Made by a program: the position numbers and the translations under genes. Positions 22,715 through 30,261 of a stretch of 64,000 nucleotides of DNA are shown here, one piece after another; position 1 is the stretch's first letter, and each line of letters starts with the position of its first letter. Origin of the DNA: Rodentibacter trehalosifermentans (GTDB lineage: Bacteria > Pseudomonadota > Gammaproteobacteria > Enterobacterales > Pasteurellaceae). The stretch covers positions 1-64,000 of the forward strand of contig NZ_MLHL01000006.1 in assembly GCF_002000545.1 (NCBI RefSeq), read 5' to 3'. The notes beneath the pieces were generated by a model, which worked only from the letters and a program-made list of their open reading frames with translations, ran no database searches and was not told the DNA's origin.

Positions 22715-22837
22715 ATGATAAGTAAAGTGAAAAAACACTTAAGTATTCTCGCACAAATCTTGCGAGAAGATCAGGCATTTCGTCAGATTTTTATTATTGC
22801 CATTGTTTTTATGATGGTTTGGTTTATTTGGCAATAA
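22715..22837 (+). CDS. Small membrane protein (40 aa)
   Basis: A 40-residue frame starting MISKVKKHLSILAQILREDQ with a C-terminal hydrophobic helix ending WFIWQ. AAAGGACATAAGCA supplies a ribosome site. An internal inverted repeat (TTCTCGCA/TGCGAGAA, 22746-22768) lies in the gene. A single-pass, basic N-in topology is likely; function unknown. Confidence 0.6.
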   Translation: MISKVKKHLSILAQILREDQAFRQIFIIAIVFMMVWFIWQ

Positions 22838-22861
22838 AAAACCACGGCGTCAACCGTGGTT
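22838..22861 (-). terminator. Hairpin after the small membrane gene
   Basis: AACCACGG-CGTCAA-CCGTGGTT. The T-run (TTTTTT) is on the minus strand, so as a terminator it faces leftward. On the plus strand it may only stabilise or process the early message. Confidence 0.6.
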
Positions 22862-22878
22862 AGCATAAGGAGATTACT

Positions 22879-23046
22879 GTGTGTAGGAGTAAACCCCAAT
22901 CAGAGCGTAATTATACCCATCATTCTCCTTTTTGGCAAACATTGGAATATCGAAAACGATTAAAGCAGTTAATTGAGCAAGGGTTTTCAATTGATGAACT
23001 TGATAAACAATCCAAAAGGCTTTTTAAGGAGTTGAATGATGAGTAA
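22879..23046 (+). CDS. Small early protein (55 aa)
   Basis: A GTG-initiated 55-residue basic helical protein (SPFWQTLEYRKRLKQLIEQG in the middle) preceded by AAGGAGATTACT. It overlaps the start of the replication gene, giving coupled translation. It resembles small phage proteins placed before O-like genes; no function known to me. Confidence 0.7.
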   Translation: MCRSKPQSERNYTHHSPFWQTLEYRKRLKQLIEQGFSIDELDKQSKRLFKELNDE

Positions 23047-24190
23047 CGTTGTGAGAATTGAAGAGCTACGTTTACAACAAGTAGAAAAAGAAAAAACAGA
23101 ACGGCAAGGTGCGAAGAAAGTGAGTGTTGATGATGGGTTCACGGCAATTCCGAATGAGCTTTTAAAAGCTATCTTACGCTCAAAAGTGTTGGGGTGGAAA
23201 GGTTCTTACTTATTAGCCACTATTCTTAAAACACTTTCTTGGCACAAAGAAAGCGATTGGTTTACGCATTCACAAGTTTGCGAAATGATGAATATTGAAC
23301 CGACAAAATATCATATCAATCAACTTTCGGCAGCAAGAAAAGAATTGATTAAAGAACGGGTTTTATTTGAGTCCGGCAAGAAAACCGGTGTAAATCTAGA
23401 TGTTTTTAAGTGGGAAATGATTAATCCCGAAAAAGTAGGGAGTTCCCGAAATAATAGGGATTTAGTTCCCGAAAAAGTAGGGAGTTCCCGAAATAATAGG
23501 GATTTAGTTCCCGAAAAAGTAGGGAATGGGTATCCCGAAAAAGTAGGGAACACAAAAGAAACTATTACAAAAGAAAAAATAAATACCCCCCATACCCCCC
23601 AAGGGGAAAATGGTGAATCGGCTGGAAAAAATATTTTTGATGTAGCGCAATCATCCCTTAGTGAAAAAAATTCGTATGTCGAACAAGCCGAAAATGCTTT
23701 GGCGTATTACAACGAAATTTCAAAATCCCACTGTCAGGATAATTCCCCGTTTTTAAAAATCCTTGAACCGCAGAAATCCCGTAAGGGTTGGACGCTTGAT
23801 GAAATTAAATTGGTTATTCGGTGGGTATTTGCCACTTGGCGAACACACAGTACACCAAAACCACAAAATATTTGCCGTGTAACACGTTTTGATGGGTATT
23901 TATCTGATGCGGTGAATTGGGTTGAAACGCAAGGCGATTTGAATTTTGAAGATGTCATTGAGGCGTTTAATCGCATTTTTAAACACCGATATGAACCGGT
24001 GGAATTAAATATTATCACGAAGCGAAACATTCTGAATTTACTTCCACACTTGAAAAATAAATCCATTGATGGATTCGAGAATTATTTCAATTTCTACAAC
24101 GAAACAGTAAGCGAATATTACGATAAGTTCGGATTTAGTTTTGTGATGAAGCCGGAAACCTTACAAAAAGTTCGTGAAGGAGCGTTGTAA
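23039..24190 (+). CDS. Phage replication protein, O-like N-terminal domain
   Basis: A 383-residue initiator. Residues about 28-130 (DDGFTAIPNELLKAILRSKV, then KTLSWHKESDWFTHSQVCEM) match the winged-helix N-terminal domain of phage replication protein O. A repeat-rich linker (PEKVGSSRNNRDL copies, about 130-170) is encoded by the iteron array, and a C-terminal half resembling DnaT/DnaD-type helicase-contact regions follows. It should bind the origin inside its own gene and recruit the DnaB helicase encoded next. The ATG at 23039 is favoured. Confidence 0.85.
   Translation: MSNVVRIEELRLQQVEKEKTERQGAKKVSVDDGFTAIPNELLKAILRSKVLGWKGSYLLATILKTLSWHKESDWFTHSQVCEMMNIEPTKYHINQLSAARKELIKERVLFESGKKTGVNLDVFKWEMINPEKVGSSRNNRDLVPEKVGSSRNNRDLVPEKVGNGYPEKVGNTKETITKEKINTPHTPQGENGESAGKNIFDVAQSSLSEKNSYVEQAENALAYYNEISKSHCQDNSPFLKILEPQKSRKGWTLDEIKLVIRWVFATWRTHSTPKPQNICRVTRFDGYLSDAVNWVETQGDLNFEDVIEAFNRIFKHRYEPVELNIITKRNILNLLPHLKNKSIDGFENYFNFYNETVSEYYDKFGFSFVMKPETLQKVREGAL
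23425..23550 (+). repeat. Iteron array, candidate phage replication origin
   Basis: Six copies of the 16-bp semi-palindrome CCCGAA-AA-TAGGGA (variants AAAG and ATAA in the centre), in phase with the reading frame, followed by an A-rich stretch (23550-23590). Lambda also carries its origin iterons in the O gene. Confidence 0.8.
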
Positions 24191-25653
24191 TGACTACCGA
24201 AACTTTAAAAATCATTCCGCACGATACTATGGCAGAACAAATGGTTTTAGGTGCGTTAATGCTTAACGGCGTGAATGCGAGAACGGAAACGGTTCTTACC
24301 ATGCTTAAACCGGAAAGTTTTTACACCTCAGCCCATCAGCGTATTTTTGGGGAAATTAAATCTTTGGCTCAAGCCAATAAACCCATTGATTTGCTGACAG
24401 TTGAACATGCACTGAAAGCGAAAGGGATGAGTGAGGAAGTGGGTGGGTTTGTCTACCTTGCGGAACTCTCCAATAACACGGCAAGTGCGGGCAATGTGAA
24501 AGCCTATGCGGAGATTGTTCGCTCGGAAGCGGTAAAGCGTTTTACCTTGGCGAAATTGCAAGATTGCGAGGCGTTAATTTTTGAACAAAACGGTGCGCCT
24601 GTTGAAGAGCGTTTGGATGCAATTAGCCGTTTAATGTCGGAGATTGCTGATTATTCTCGTGTTGGGAAGTCTGTCGGATTACGCAGAGCTCGTGATGTGG
24701 GGTTAGATTGGTTTTCAGATTATCAAGCTCGATTGAATAATCCTGAGGGCGTGAGAGGTTTAAGTACGGGGATTGCAGAGCTTGATTCTCTGCTTGGTTC
24801 TAAAGGGTTGGTTAAACAATCTCTTGTAGCTGTTGGTGCTCGCCCTAAATGCGGTAAAACAGCATTTTATTCGTTGATGGCGGAAAACTGTATTTTGAAT
24901 GAAAAGAAACCAGTTTTGCTATTTAGCCTTGAAATGTCCGGTAAAGCTATTTTTGAACGCATGATTAGTAAACGAGCGAATGTGAATAGCAATGCGTTTT
25001 ATGAATCACAACAAAATCACGATGCATTTGAGCATAAATACCATATGCACCCTGAAACCTTTAATCATCGTGTAACAGACGCTGTATCTGACTTAGTGGA
25101 TGGGGATTTGCTTTACATTGATGACACCCCCGGCGTATCAATGGCACATATTCGCAATGAGTGCAGACGTATTAAGCGTGAATGTGGAAGTATTGGGTTA
25201 ATCGGTGTGGATTATCTCACATTGATGAAAACAGAAAAGGCGGAGCGTAATGATTTAGCTTACGGACAGATTACGAAAGAGTTGAAACAACTTGCCCGAG
25301 AAATGGATTGTATCGTGTTGTTACTGACTCAGCTAAATCGAGGTTTAGAAAGCCGAGCAGATAAACGACCTTTACCAAGTGACAGCCGTGATACAGGACA
25401 AATTGAGCAAGAATGTGATTATTGGTTCGGTTTATATAAAGAATCCGTTTACAACGAAAGTGCAGATCCTAATTTAACTGAAATTTTAGTGCGACTCAAT
25501 CGCCATGGTGGAACAGGGAAGGTTTATGTCGATCAGAAATTTGGCGCAATGTTTGAATGTGATCAACTAGATGCTGAACGTAGAGCGCAAATAGGACGAA
25601 AAGAAACAAAACAAGAATCAAGAAAATACGCTAAAGGTAACGGAGAATTTTAA
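24190..25653 (+). CDS. dnaB: Phage replicative DNA helicase (DnaB family)
   Basis: A 487-residue DnaB-type helicase. The N-terminal domain (DTMAEQMVLGALML) is followed by the RecA-like motor from about residue 190 with Walker A GARPKCGKTAF, Walker B IGVDYLTLM and the LLTQLNRGLESRADKRP segment. The start overlaps the O-like stop codon (TAATG). It should be loaded at the origin by the preceding protein and replace host DnaB, which is different from the ICE copy at 51794. Confidence 0.93.
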   Translation: MTTETLKIIPHDTMAEQMVLGALMLNGVNARTETVLTMLKPESFYTSAHQRIFGEIKSLAQANKPIDLLTVEHALKAKGMSEEVGGFVYLAELSNNTASAGNVKAYAEIVRSEAVKRFTLAKLQDCEALIFEQNGAPVEERLDAISRLMSEIADYSRVGKSVGLRRARDVGLDWFSDYQARLNNPEGVRGLSTGIAELDSLLGSKGLVKQSLVAVGARPKCGKTAFYSLMAENCILNEKKPVLLFSLEMSGKAIFERMISKRANVNSNAFYESQQNHDAFEHKYHMHPETFNHRVTDAVSDLVDGDLLYIDDTPGVSMAHIRNECRRIKRECGSIGLIGVDYLTLMKTEKAERNDLAYGQITKELKQLAREMDCIVLLLTQLNRGLESRADKRPLPSDSRDTGQIEQECDYWFGLYKESVYNESADPNLTEILVRLNRHGGTGKVYVDQKFGAMFECDQLDAERRAQIGRKETKQESRKYAKGNGEF

Positions 25654-25655
25654 AG

Positions 25656-26153
25656 ATGACCGAATTTAACAAAGACCACTATCGCACAGCAAGATATGTG
25701 TTCAATTGGCTTAATTTACGATTCCGTTTCAACGTGGACGGTTGCGCCAATAGTCGCAATGCATTGTGTTCATATTTTGTTACTGAGGCAATGGATTTTC
25801 TTGAGTTTAATTGCTACACGGTAAACAGCCGAATTTTCGTCAATCCCCCTTATAGCGACCCAATGCCTTTTGTAAAACGTGCAGCCGAATTAATGGCCCA
25901 AGGGCATTTAGTGGTGATGTTATTACCGGCAGACAAAAGCACCAAGTGGTACAAAGTGATTCAAGAAAACGCCACAGAAGTGATCGACATCATCGGCGGG
26001 CGGATTAATTTCCTACACCCGGTCACGGGCCAAGAAGTTAAAGGCAACAACAAAGGTTCTATGATGGCGGTGTTCGATCCGTTTATGCAGGGTTTTGTTA
26101 CCCGTCAAGTGGAGTTGGGTTTTGTGAAAAAGGTCGGTGGGTATGGAGCATAA
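25656..26153 (+). CDS. Phage N6-adenine DNA methyltransferase
   Basis: A 165-residue protein of the phage Dam-like (Dam_N6) family: the catalytic NPPYSDP motif is at about residue 62, and HLVVMLLPADKSTKWY follows, as in these short enzymes. It probably methylates adenine in a GATC-type site to protect phage DNA from restriction or to alter gene control. It sits two bases after dnaB. Confidence 0.88.
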   Translation: MTEFNKDHYRTARYVFNWLNLRFRFNVDGCANSRNALCSYFVTEAMDFLEFNCYTVNSRIFVNPPYSDPMPFVKRAAELMAQGHLVVMLLPADKSTKWYKVIQENATEVIDIIGGRINFLHPVTGQEVKGNNKGSMMAVFDPFMQGFVTRQVELGFVKKVGGYGA

Positions 26154-26571
26154 TTATCCTCCAATGTATTTAGTCAATGAATCGGTAAGAAATAGAGTGA
26201 TTGAGACTATCCGCCAGTTACCGATTAACGACTCAGATCCGCTTGTAGTGGAAATTAAAGTTAAAACCCGTTCAATGGAACAAAACGATAAGTTTCATGC
26301 CATGTTGGGTGATATATCAAAACAGGCGTTATGGCAGGGTGATAAGTACGATTTATACGGCTGGAAAAACCTTTTAGTGAGCGGGCATACGATAGCGACT
26401 AAACTTCCTTATAAATTGGTTGTTGGTATTGAGGGGGAGTTGGTTAATGTACGAGAGCAAACATCTAAAATGAGTGTTAAGCGTATGGCAAGCCTTATCG
26501 AATATACGACCGCTTGGGGCGTGCAAAACGGTGTGAAATTTAACGACAGATGGGGATTTTGGGGAAGATGA
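26143..26571 (+). CDS. ninB: NinB recombination mediator
   Basis: A 142-residue protein with the NinB/Orf signature KTRSMEQNDKFHAMLGDIS and WKNLLVSGHTIATK. In lambda, Orf/NinB binds single-stranded DNA and stands in for RecFOR in Red recombination. It overlaps the methyltransferase end by 11 bp; the start MEHNYPP is preferred. Confidence 0.88.
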   Translation: MEHNYPPMYLVNESVRNRVIETIRQLPINDSDPLVVEIKVKTRSMEQNDKFHAMLGDISKQALWQGDKYDLYGWKNLLVSGHTIATKLPYKLVVGIEGELVNVREQTSKMSVKRMASLIEYTTAWGVQNGVKFNDRWGFWGR

Positions 26572-27125
26572 GAACTAAATCACTCAAACCAAAGAAGTGT
26601 AAATCCTGTGGCAAATCGTTTACCCCGTTTAACTCACTACAAAAGGCTTGTTCACCTAAATGTGCTATTGAGTTAGTCAGAAATAACGCACAGAAAGCAC
26701 GACATAAAGCCGAAAAACAAAAACTAAAGGAACGTAAGGCGAAATTAAAAAGCCGTTCAGAATGGCTGAAAGAGGCGCAATCGGTATTTAATAAATTCAT
26801 TCGTTTGAGGGATAAAGACGAACCCTGTATCAGTTGCGGTCGCTATCATCAAGGGCAATGGCACGCCGGGCATTACCGCAGTGTCGGTGCCGCACCTGAA
26901 TTAAGATTTTGTGAGTTGAATGTTCATAAGCAATGCCAACCTTGTAATAACCACAAAAGCGGCAATGCTATTGAATATCGGATTAATCTCGTGAAAAAAA
27001 TCGGTGTGGATAAAGTCGAGTGGCTGGAACGCCAAGACCACGATCCGAAAAAATACACGATTGAAGATTGCAAAGAAATTATCAAGTATTACAAAGAAAA
27101 GACTAAAGGGATGACTGATGCGTAA
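26568..27125 (+). CDS. ninG: NinG/Rap Holliday junction nuclease
   Basis: A 185-residue protein. A zinc-finger N-terminus (KCKSCGKSFTPF, then ACSPKC), a Lys-rich coiled coil and the C-terminal EPCISCGRYHQGQWHAGHYR with QCQPCNNHKSGN are those of lambda NinG (Rap), a structure-selective endonuclease that resolves recombination branch points. It overlaps ninB by 4 bp. Confidence 0.92.
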   Translation: MRTKSLKPKKCKSCGKSFTPFNSLQKACSPKCAIELVRNNAQKARHKAEKQKLKERKAKLKSRSEWLKEAQSVFNKFIRLRDKDEPCISCGRYHQGQWHAGHYRSVGAAPELRFCELNVHKQCQPCNNHKSGNAIEYRINLVKKIGVDKVEWLERQDHDPKKYTIEDCKEIIKYYKEKTKGMTDA

Positions 27126-27624
27126 ATTTAGCGATTTAACTTTAACGAGTGAACAAGAACGATTTGTTGATGAATGGATGTATAAATGGGGAGCTTGGGT
27201 ACGTTCCGGTAGGCTTGATAAGGCTCAAGTGAATATTATCGCTAGATTAATGCAATCTGTAATTCCAGCCGAACCAAGTGAACCGATTTGTAATGATGAT
27301 GAAGGGTTTATGATTAGTCAGGTCGTGGAACAGTTCTTTGTAAAAAATGACCGCACTTTGCATTTTATTTTATTTGCTTACTACGTAAATAAACGTACTG
27401 TAAATTTTATTTCCAATAAGCTACGTGAAAATTGTGGAGAAATTCAAATGCAGCCCTGCGCAGGTAAACCAACTATTCGAGTGCCTAGTGTACTTACTAT
27501 GCGCAGAAAAATTGAAAAAGAATTGATGTTTGCAAAATCAATAATTCACGAATTGCTTGTAACTGGCTTTGTAGTGCTGCGAACTGGTCGAGAAAATGCA
27601 AAAAATATCAAAATTACTTATTGA
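27118..27624 (+). CDS. Q-like late antitermination protein (DUF1133-type)
   Basis: A 168-residue protein at the place of lambda Q: last gene of the nin block, followed at once by a promoter, two terminators and the lysis genes. The helical segment EWMYKWGAWVRSGRLDK and FAYYVNKRTVNFISNKL resemble DUF1133 proteins of prophages. I assign late antitermination by position and weak sequence pattern; the exact family is uncertain. Confidence 0.65.
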   Translation: MRKFSDLTLTSEQERFVDEWMYKWGAWVRSGRLDKAQVNIIARLMQSVIPAEPSEPICNDDEGFMISQVVEQFFVKNDRTLHFILFAYYVNKRTVNFISNKLRENCGEIQMQPCAGKPTIRVPSVLTMRRKIEKELMFAKSIIHELLVTGFVVLRTGRENAKNIKITY

Positions 27625-27649
27625 CTACCTTGATAACTTGATATACTAT
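27621..27649 (+). promoter_or_regulatory. Late promoter (PR'-like)
   Basis: TTGACT, 17 bp and TACTAT directly after the Q-like gene, followed by the inverted repeat ATATACT-ATTCC-AGTATAT. It is positioned to produce a late leader that stops at the terminators unless Q acts. Confidence 0.55.
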
Positions 27650-27701
27650 TCCAGTATATGGTGGTCGTTGTGTAACTGATTTTCACCGAATGAATTTTAG
27701 T

Positions 27702-27733
27702 AGCCCTGATTGGTTTCCAGTCGGGGCTTTTTT
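27702..27733 (+). terminator. Late leader terminator 1 (tR'-like)
   Basis: AGCCCTGATTGG and CCAGTCGGGGCT flank a short loop, then TTTTTT. Confidence 0.85.
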
Positions 27734-27758
27734 ATTCCAAACTTACAAGATAATTTAC

Positions 27759-27789
27759 AAGCTCAGTCTTAATGGACTGGGCTTTTTTA
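27759..27789 (+). terminator. Late leader terminator 2
   Basis: AAGCTCAGTC and GACTGGGCTT form a stem followed by TTTTTT, 25 bp before the holin gene. Confidence 0.8.
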
Positions 27790-27813
27790 TTGCCTCAATA
27801 AAGGAGGCGGAGT

Positions 27814-28059
27814 ATGAAAATGTTTAAAGACCCGGGAAACCAAAGTTATTTCTGGTCTAGCTTTTCCGGTTTACTTGCTTGGTTAAGCGACCAGCAAAAT
27901 CTAATGTTGATCAGTCTTGCCATCGGTATTGTGACGGCATTAGTTAATCTTTATTCAAAATGTTCTGAAGGTCGAGCAAGAGAGCGAGCGGAGGAACGAG
28001 AAGAAGAAATCCACGCACTTAAAGTGCAGCAACTCAAGCGAGGATTAAGAGATGAGTAG
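27814..28059 (+). CDS. Holin
   Basis: An 81-residue protein with hydrophobic segments at about residues 12-24 and 29-48 (NLMLISLAIGIVTALVNLY) and a highly charged C-terminus. AAGGAGGCGGAGT precedes the ATG. It is the first gene after the late terminators and overlaps the SAR endolysin by 8 bp. A pinholin-type role fits, because the endolysin carries its own signal anchor. Confidence 0.8.
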   Translation: MKMFKDPGNQSYFWSSFSGLLAWLSDQQNLMLISLAIGIVTALVNLYSKCSEGRARERAEEREEEIHALKVQQLKRGLRDE

Positions 28060-28594
28060 ATTAAAAATTGCCGGTACTGTTAGTGGTGTGGTGGTATGTA
28101 GTGTCGCTGCCATTATTGGTATCGTGCAGACGGATCACTCCGATTTACGCATTAGTGAAAAGGGAATGGAAATTATCGGTAATGCGGAAGGTTGCCGCCG
28201 TGATCCGTATCAATGCCCGGCAGATGTTTTGACCGTTGGGATTGGTTCAACAGAAGTAAGCGGTGGAGCCATCAATCCTAATAAACGTTACACGGACAAA
28301 GAGATTGCAGACCGCTGGGCGAATGACTTGCGAATTGCCGAGCGTTGTGTGAATCAATATGCCAAGGGGAGAATCTTGCCACAAGGTGCCTTTGATGCGA
28401 TGACTTCCATTGTCTTTAATGTGGGCTGTGGTGCGATGCGAAAATCAACGATGTTCCGCAAAGCCAATGCCAGTGACTATGTCGGAGCTTGTAATGAGTT
28501 TCCGAAATGGGTTTATGCTGGTGGTAAAAGATTGCATGGGTTGGAAGTTAGACGAGAGAAAGAGCGGCAGCTATGCCTAACGGAGTTGAAATGA
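28052..28594 (+). CDS. SAR endolysin (GH24 lysozyme)
   Basis: A 180-residue lysozyme with an N-terminal signal-anchor-release helix (about residues 6-24, AGTVSGVVVCSVAAIIGIV). The GH24 catalytic triad has spacing E-8-C-5-T: Glu46, Cys55, Thr61. The enzyme is exported in a tethered, inactive form and is released when the membrane is depolarised by the holin. Several further cysteines could regulate activation. Confidence 0.93.
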   Translation: MSRLKIAGTVSGVVVCSVAAIIGIVQTDHSDLRISEKGMEIIGNAEGCRRDPYQCPADVLTVGIGSTEVSGGAINPNKRYTDKEIADRWANDLRIAERCVNQYAKGRILPQGAFDAMTSIVFNVGCGAMRKSTMFRKANASDYVGACNEFPKWVYAGGKRLHGLEVRREKERQLCLTELK

Positions 28595-28698
28595 GATATT
28601 TACCAAGTACCTGTTTATTTATTGCGGCAGGTTTCCTTGCTTTTCACGGCATTAGCGGTTGGGGTTGGTTTCTCTTTTTAGGACTACTCACATTCTAG
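28591..28698 (+). CDS. Small lysis-cassette membrane protein (35 aa)
   Basis: A 35-residue hydrophobic frame starting MRYLPSTCLFIAAGFLAFHG, overlapping the endolysin stop codon (ATGA) and ending 8 bp before Rz. Two short hydrophobic stretches are separated by Gly/Trp. It might be an antiholin or second holin; no homology recognised. Confidence 0.5.
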   Translation: MRYLPSTCLFIAAGFLAFHGISGWGWFLFLGLLTF

Positions 28699-28706
28699 GA
28701 GTCGAA

Positions 28707-29066
28707 ATGTTAAACATCTTTACAGGCGCTATAACGAAATTATTTGTGTTGATTGCATTCATTGCACTTACGGCAATATTTGGATTAAGTGGTTGGGCTT
28801 GGCATCAATCGAATGTAATTGATGAATTAAAAGCCGAGAACCAAACGCAAGCCCAAACTATTACACAACAAAGTGCGGTCATTTCTCAACTTAAATCGAC
28901 AGCGGAAGAAAACCAAAGGCTCACGCTTGAATTAAGTAAAGCAGAGTCAGAGGCAAGGAGTAAATCAGATGAAGTCATTAGAACTATCCCAAAACAAATT
29001 AAAGAGAGCGAGGCTTATAATAGCAACGCTCCTCGCAGTGTTATCGACTTCTTGCGCCAAGAATGA
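28707..29066 (+). CDS. Rz-like i-spanin
   Basis: A 119-residue protein with one N-terminal inner-membrane helix (FVLIAFIALTAIFGLSGWAW) and a long periplasmic coiled coil rich in Gln, Glu and Lys. It should pair with the embedded lipoprotein gene to fuse inner and outer membranes at lysis. AGGAGTCGAA precedes the ATG. It contains an uptake-signal core. Confidence 0.85.
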   Translation: MLNIFTGAITKLFVLIAFIALTAIFGLSGWAWHQSNVIDELKAENQTQAQTITQQSAVISQLKSTAEENQRLTLELSKAESEARSKSDEVIRTIPKQIKESEAYNSNAPRSVIDFLRQE

Positions 29067-29253
29067 GCCAATCACAACGGCTTGCCCTACGCTCCCTGCG
29101 GCTTTTATCTCTCATTTGGACAGAACGCCATTTAACGGCCACACCTACGGTGATGTCACGCAGTATGCCGTCATTCTCAAACGTGAGCGTGATATGTGTC
29201 TAAATAGGATAGATAAAATCAGAGAGTGGCAAACAGAAGATTTAAATAAGTAG
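28969..29253 (+). CDS. Rz1-like o-spanin lipoprotein
   Basis: A 94-residue lipoprotein in the +1 frame starting inside Rz, the classic nested spanin layout. A basic start, a hydrophobic signal (IIATLLAVLSTSC) with lipobox Cys at about residue 29, then a proline-containing mature part. AAGGAG precedes the ATG. Confidence 0.85.
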   Translation: MKSLELSQNKLKRARLIIATLLAVLSTSCAKNEPITTACPTLPAAFISHLDRTPFNGHTYGDVTQYAVILKRERDMCLNRIDKIREWQTEDLNK

Positions 29254-29335
29254 GTATCAGTATGATTGGTGGTGATAACTGCGGTTGATATTAGCTTTTG
29301 ATTGTACGTGATACATCAAAGTTATTAGGGACACT

Positions 29336-29362
29336 AAGGTGGGCAATGCTCACCTTTTTTAT
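29336..29362 (+). terminator. Terminator after the lysis cassette
   Basis: AAGGTGGGC-AAT-GCTCACCTT followed by TTTT; late transcription must read through it into the packaging genes. Confidence 0.7.
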
Positions 29363-29374
29363 TTTAGGTGATAT

Positions 29375-29698
29375 ATGAGTCGTGAATCTTGGCATTATCT
29401 TTATGGGCGTAAGGCTTGGAAGCAATTACGCTTAGATCATTTAGCTAAAGAACCGCTGTGTGTGTTTTGCAAGAAAGAAGGGAAACTGACACCGGCAACG
29501 GTGGTAGATCATATAACACCTCACAAAGGCAACTTAGATTTGTTCTTTGATGCTGATAATCTGCAATCACTTTGTAAGCTACATCATGACAGTGCAAAGC
29601 AAAAAGCAGAAATAAAACAAATTAATGATATTGGTTGTGATGAAAACGGATTACCGATTGATCCTGAACATCCTTTTAATAGGGGGAGGGGCGGGTAA
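29375..29698 (+). CDS. HNH endonuclease
   Basis: A 107-residue HNH protein: CVFCKKEGK and TVVDHITPHKGN, then LQSLCKLHHDSAK supply zinc cysteines and the His-Asn-His core. Phage HNH proteins next to terminase assist cos cleavage in HK97-like systems. It is the first gene of the packaging block. Confidence 0.9.
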   Translation: MSRESWHYLYGRKAWKQLRLDHLAKEPLCVFCKKEGKLTPATVVDHITPHKGNLDLFFDADNLQSLCKLHHDSAKQKAEIKQINDIGCDENGLPIDPEHPFNRGRGG

Positions 29699-29720
29699 AA
29701 AGTTCAGGGGAAAAGTCTCA
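29680..29720 (+). other. Candidate cos region
   Basis: The end of the HNH gene and following bases form a G-rich stretch (GGGGGAGGGGCGGG, then GTTCAGGGGAAAAG). HNH-TerS junctions of cos phages often hold the cohesive-end site. This is a positional guess; the cut is not visible. Confidence 0.25.
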
Positions 29721-29796
29721 AATACCGCACTGGGAACTCCGTTTTATCGCTATTACAGTTTTTATAGCCTTTTTTTATGGTTTATGAGGTAGTTTT

Positions 29797-30261
29797 ATGG
29801 GCGTACGCAAAATAAGAAGCGACAGCACAGAAAAGAAAGTTTTAGCCTCCAAAGCCGCACAAACTAAGCTGGAGCCTCCGCAAAAGCTCACAAAGGCAGA
29901 AATGCGGTACTGGGAAAGCATTACTACAAGTCGGGCTTTGGATAGCTGGACTCCTATTGATTTGGAGCGGGCGGCAAAACTCGCAAAATTATATGTAGAA
30001 CTTGATGATTACGAAAATGAATTAGCGACTTCTGCCCGCCGTTGGGTAAAAACTGACTCTGGCACAATGAAAATGCATCCGTTGCATTATGTCATTGAGG
30101 ATTTGTATAAACGTGAAACCCAAATGTGCCGTAGTTTACAAATTCATAGTAGGGCAACAAATGGTGAAAGTCGTGATCAGGTTAAAACAAATCAACTCTA
30201 TCAAGACGCACGAAATGCCATCAATGACGATGACGGTCTAATAGCGAGGGTAATTAACTGA
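29797..30261 (+). CDS. terS: Terminase small subunit
   Basis: A 154-residue protein (LTKAEMRYWESITTSRAL, then LYVELDDYENEL) of the P27-type terminase small subunit group, placed directly before TerL with a one-base overlap. It should recognise the packaging site and recruit the large subunit. Confidence 0.88.
   Translation: MGVRKIRSDSTEKKVLASKAAQTKLEPPQKLTKAEMRYWESITTSRALDSWTPIDLERAAKLAKLYVELDDYENELATSARRWVKTDSGTMKMHPLHYVIEDLYKRETQMCRSLQIHSRATNGESRDQVKTNQLYQDARNAINDDDGLIARVIN

Noticed and set aside
23320-23553. Minus-strand repeat protein (FRELPTFSGTKSLL units)
   Set aside because: It is the reverse reading of the iteron array inside the replication gene, with no start signal.
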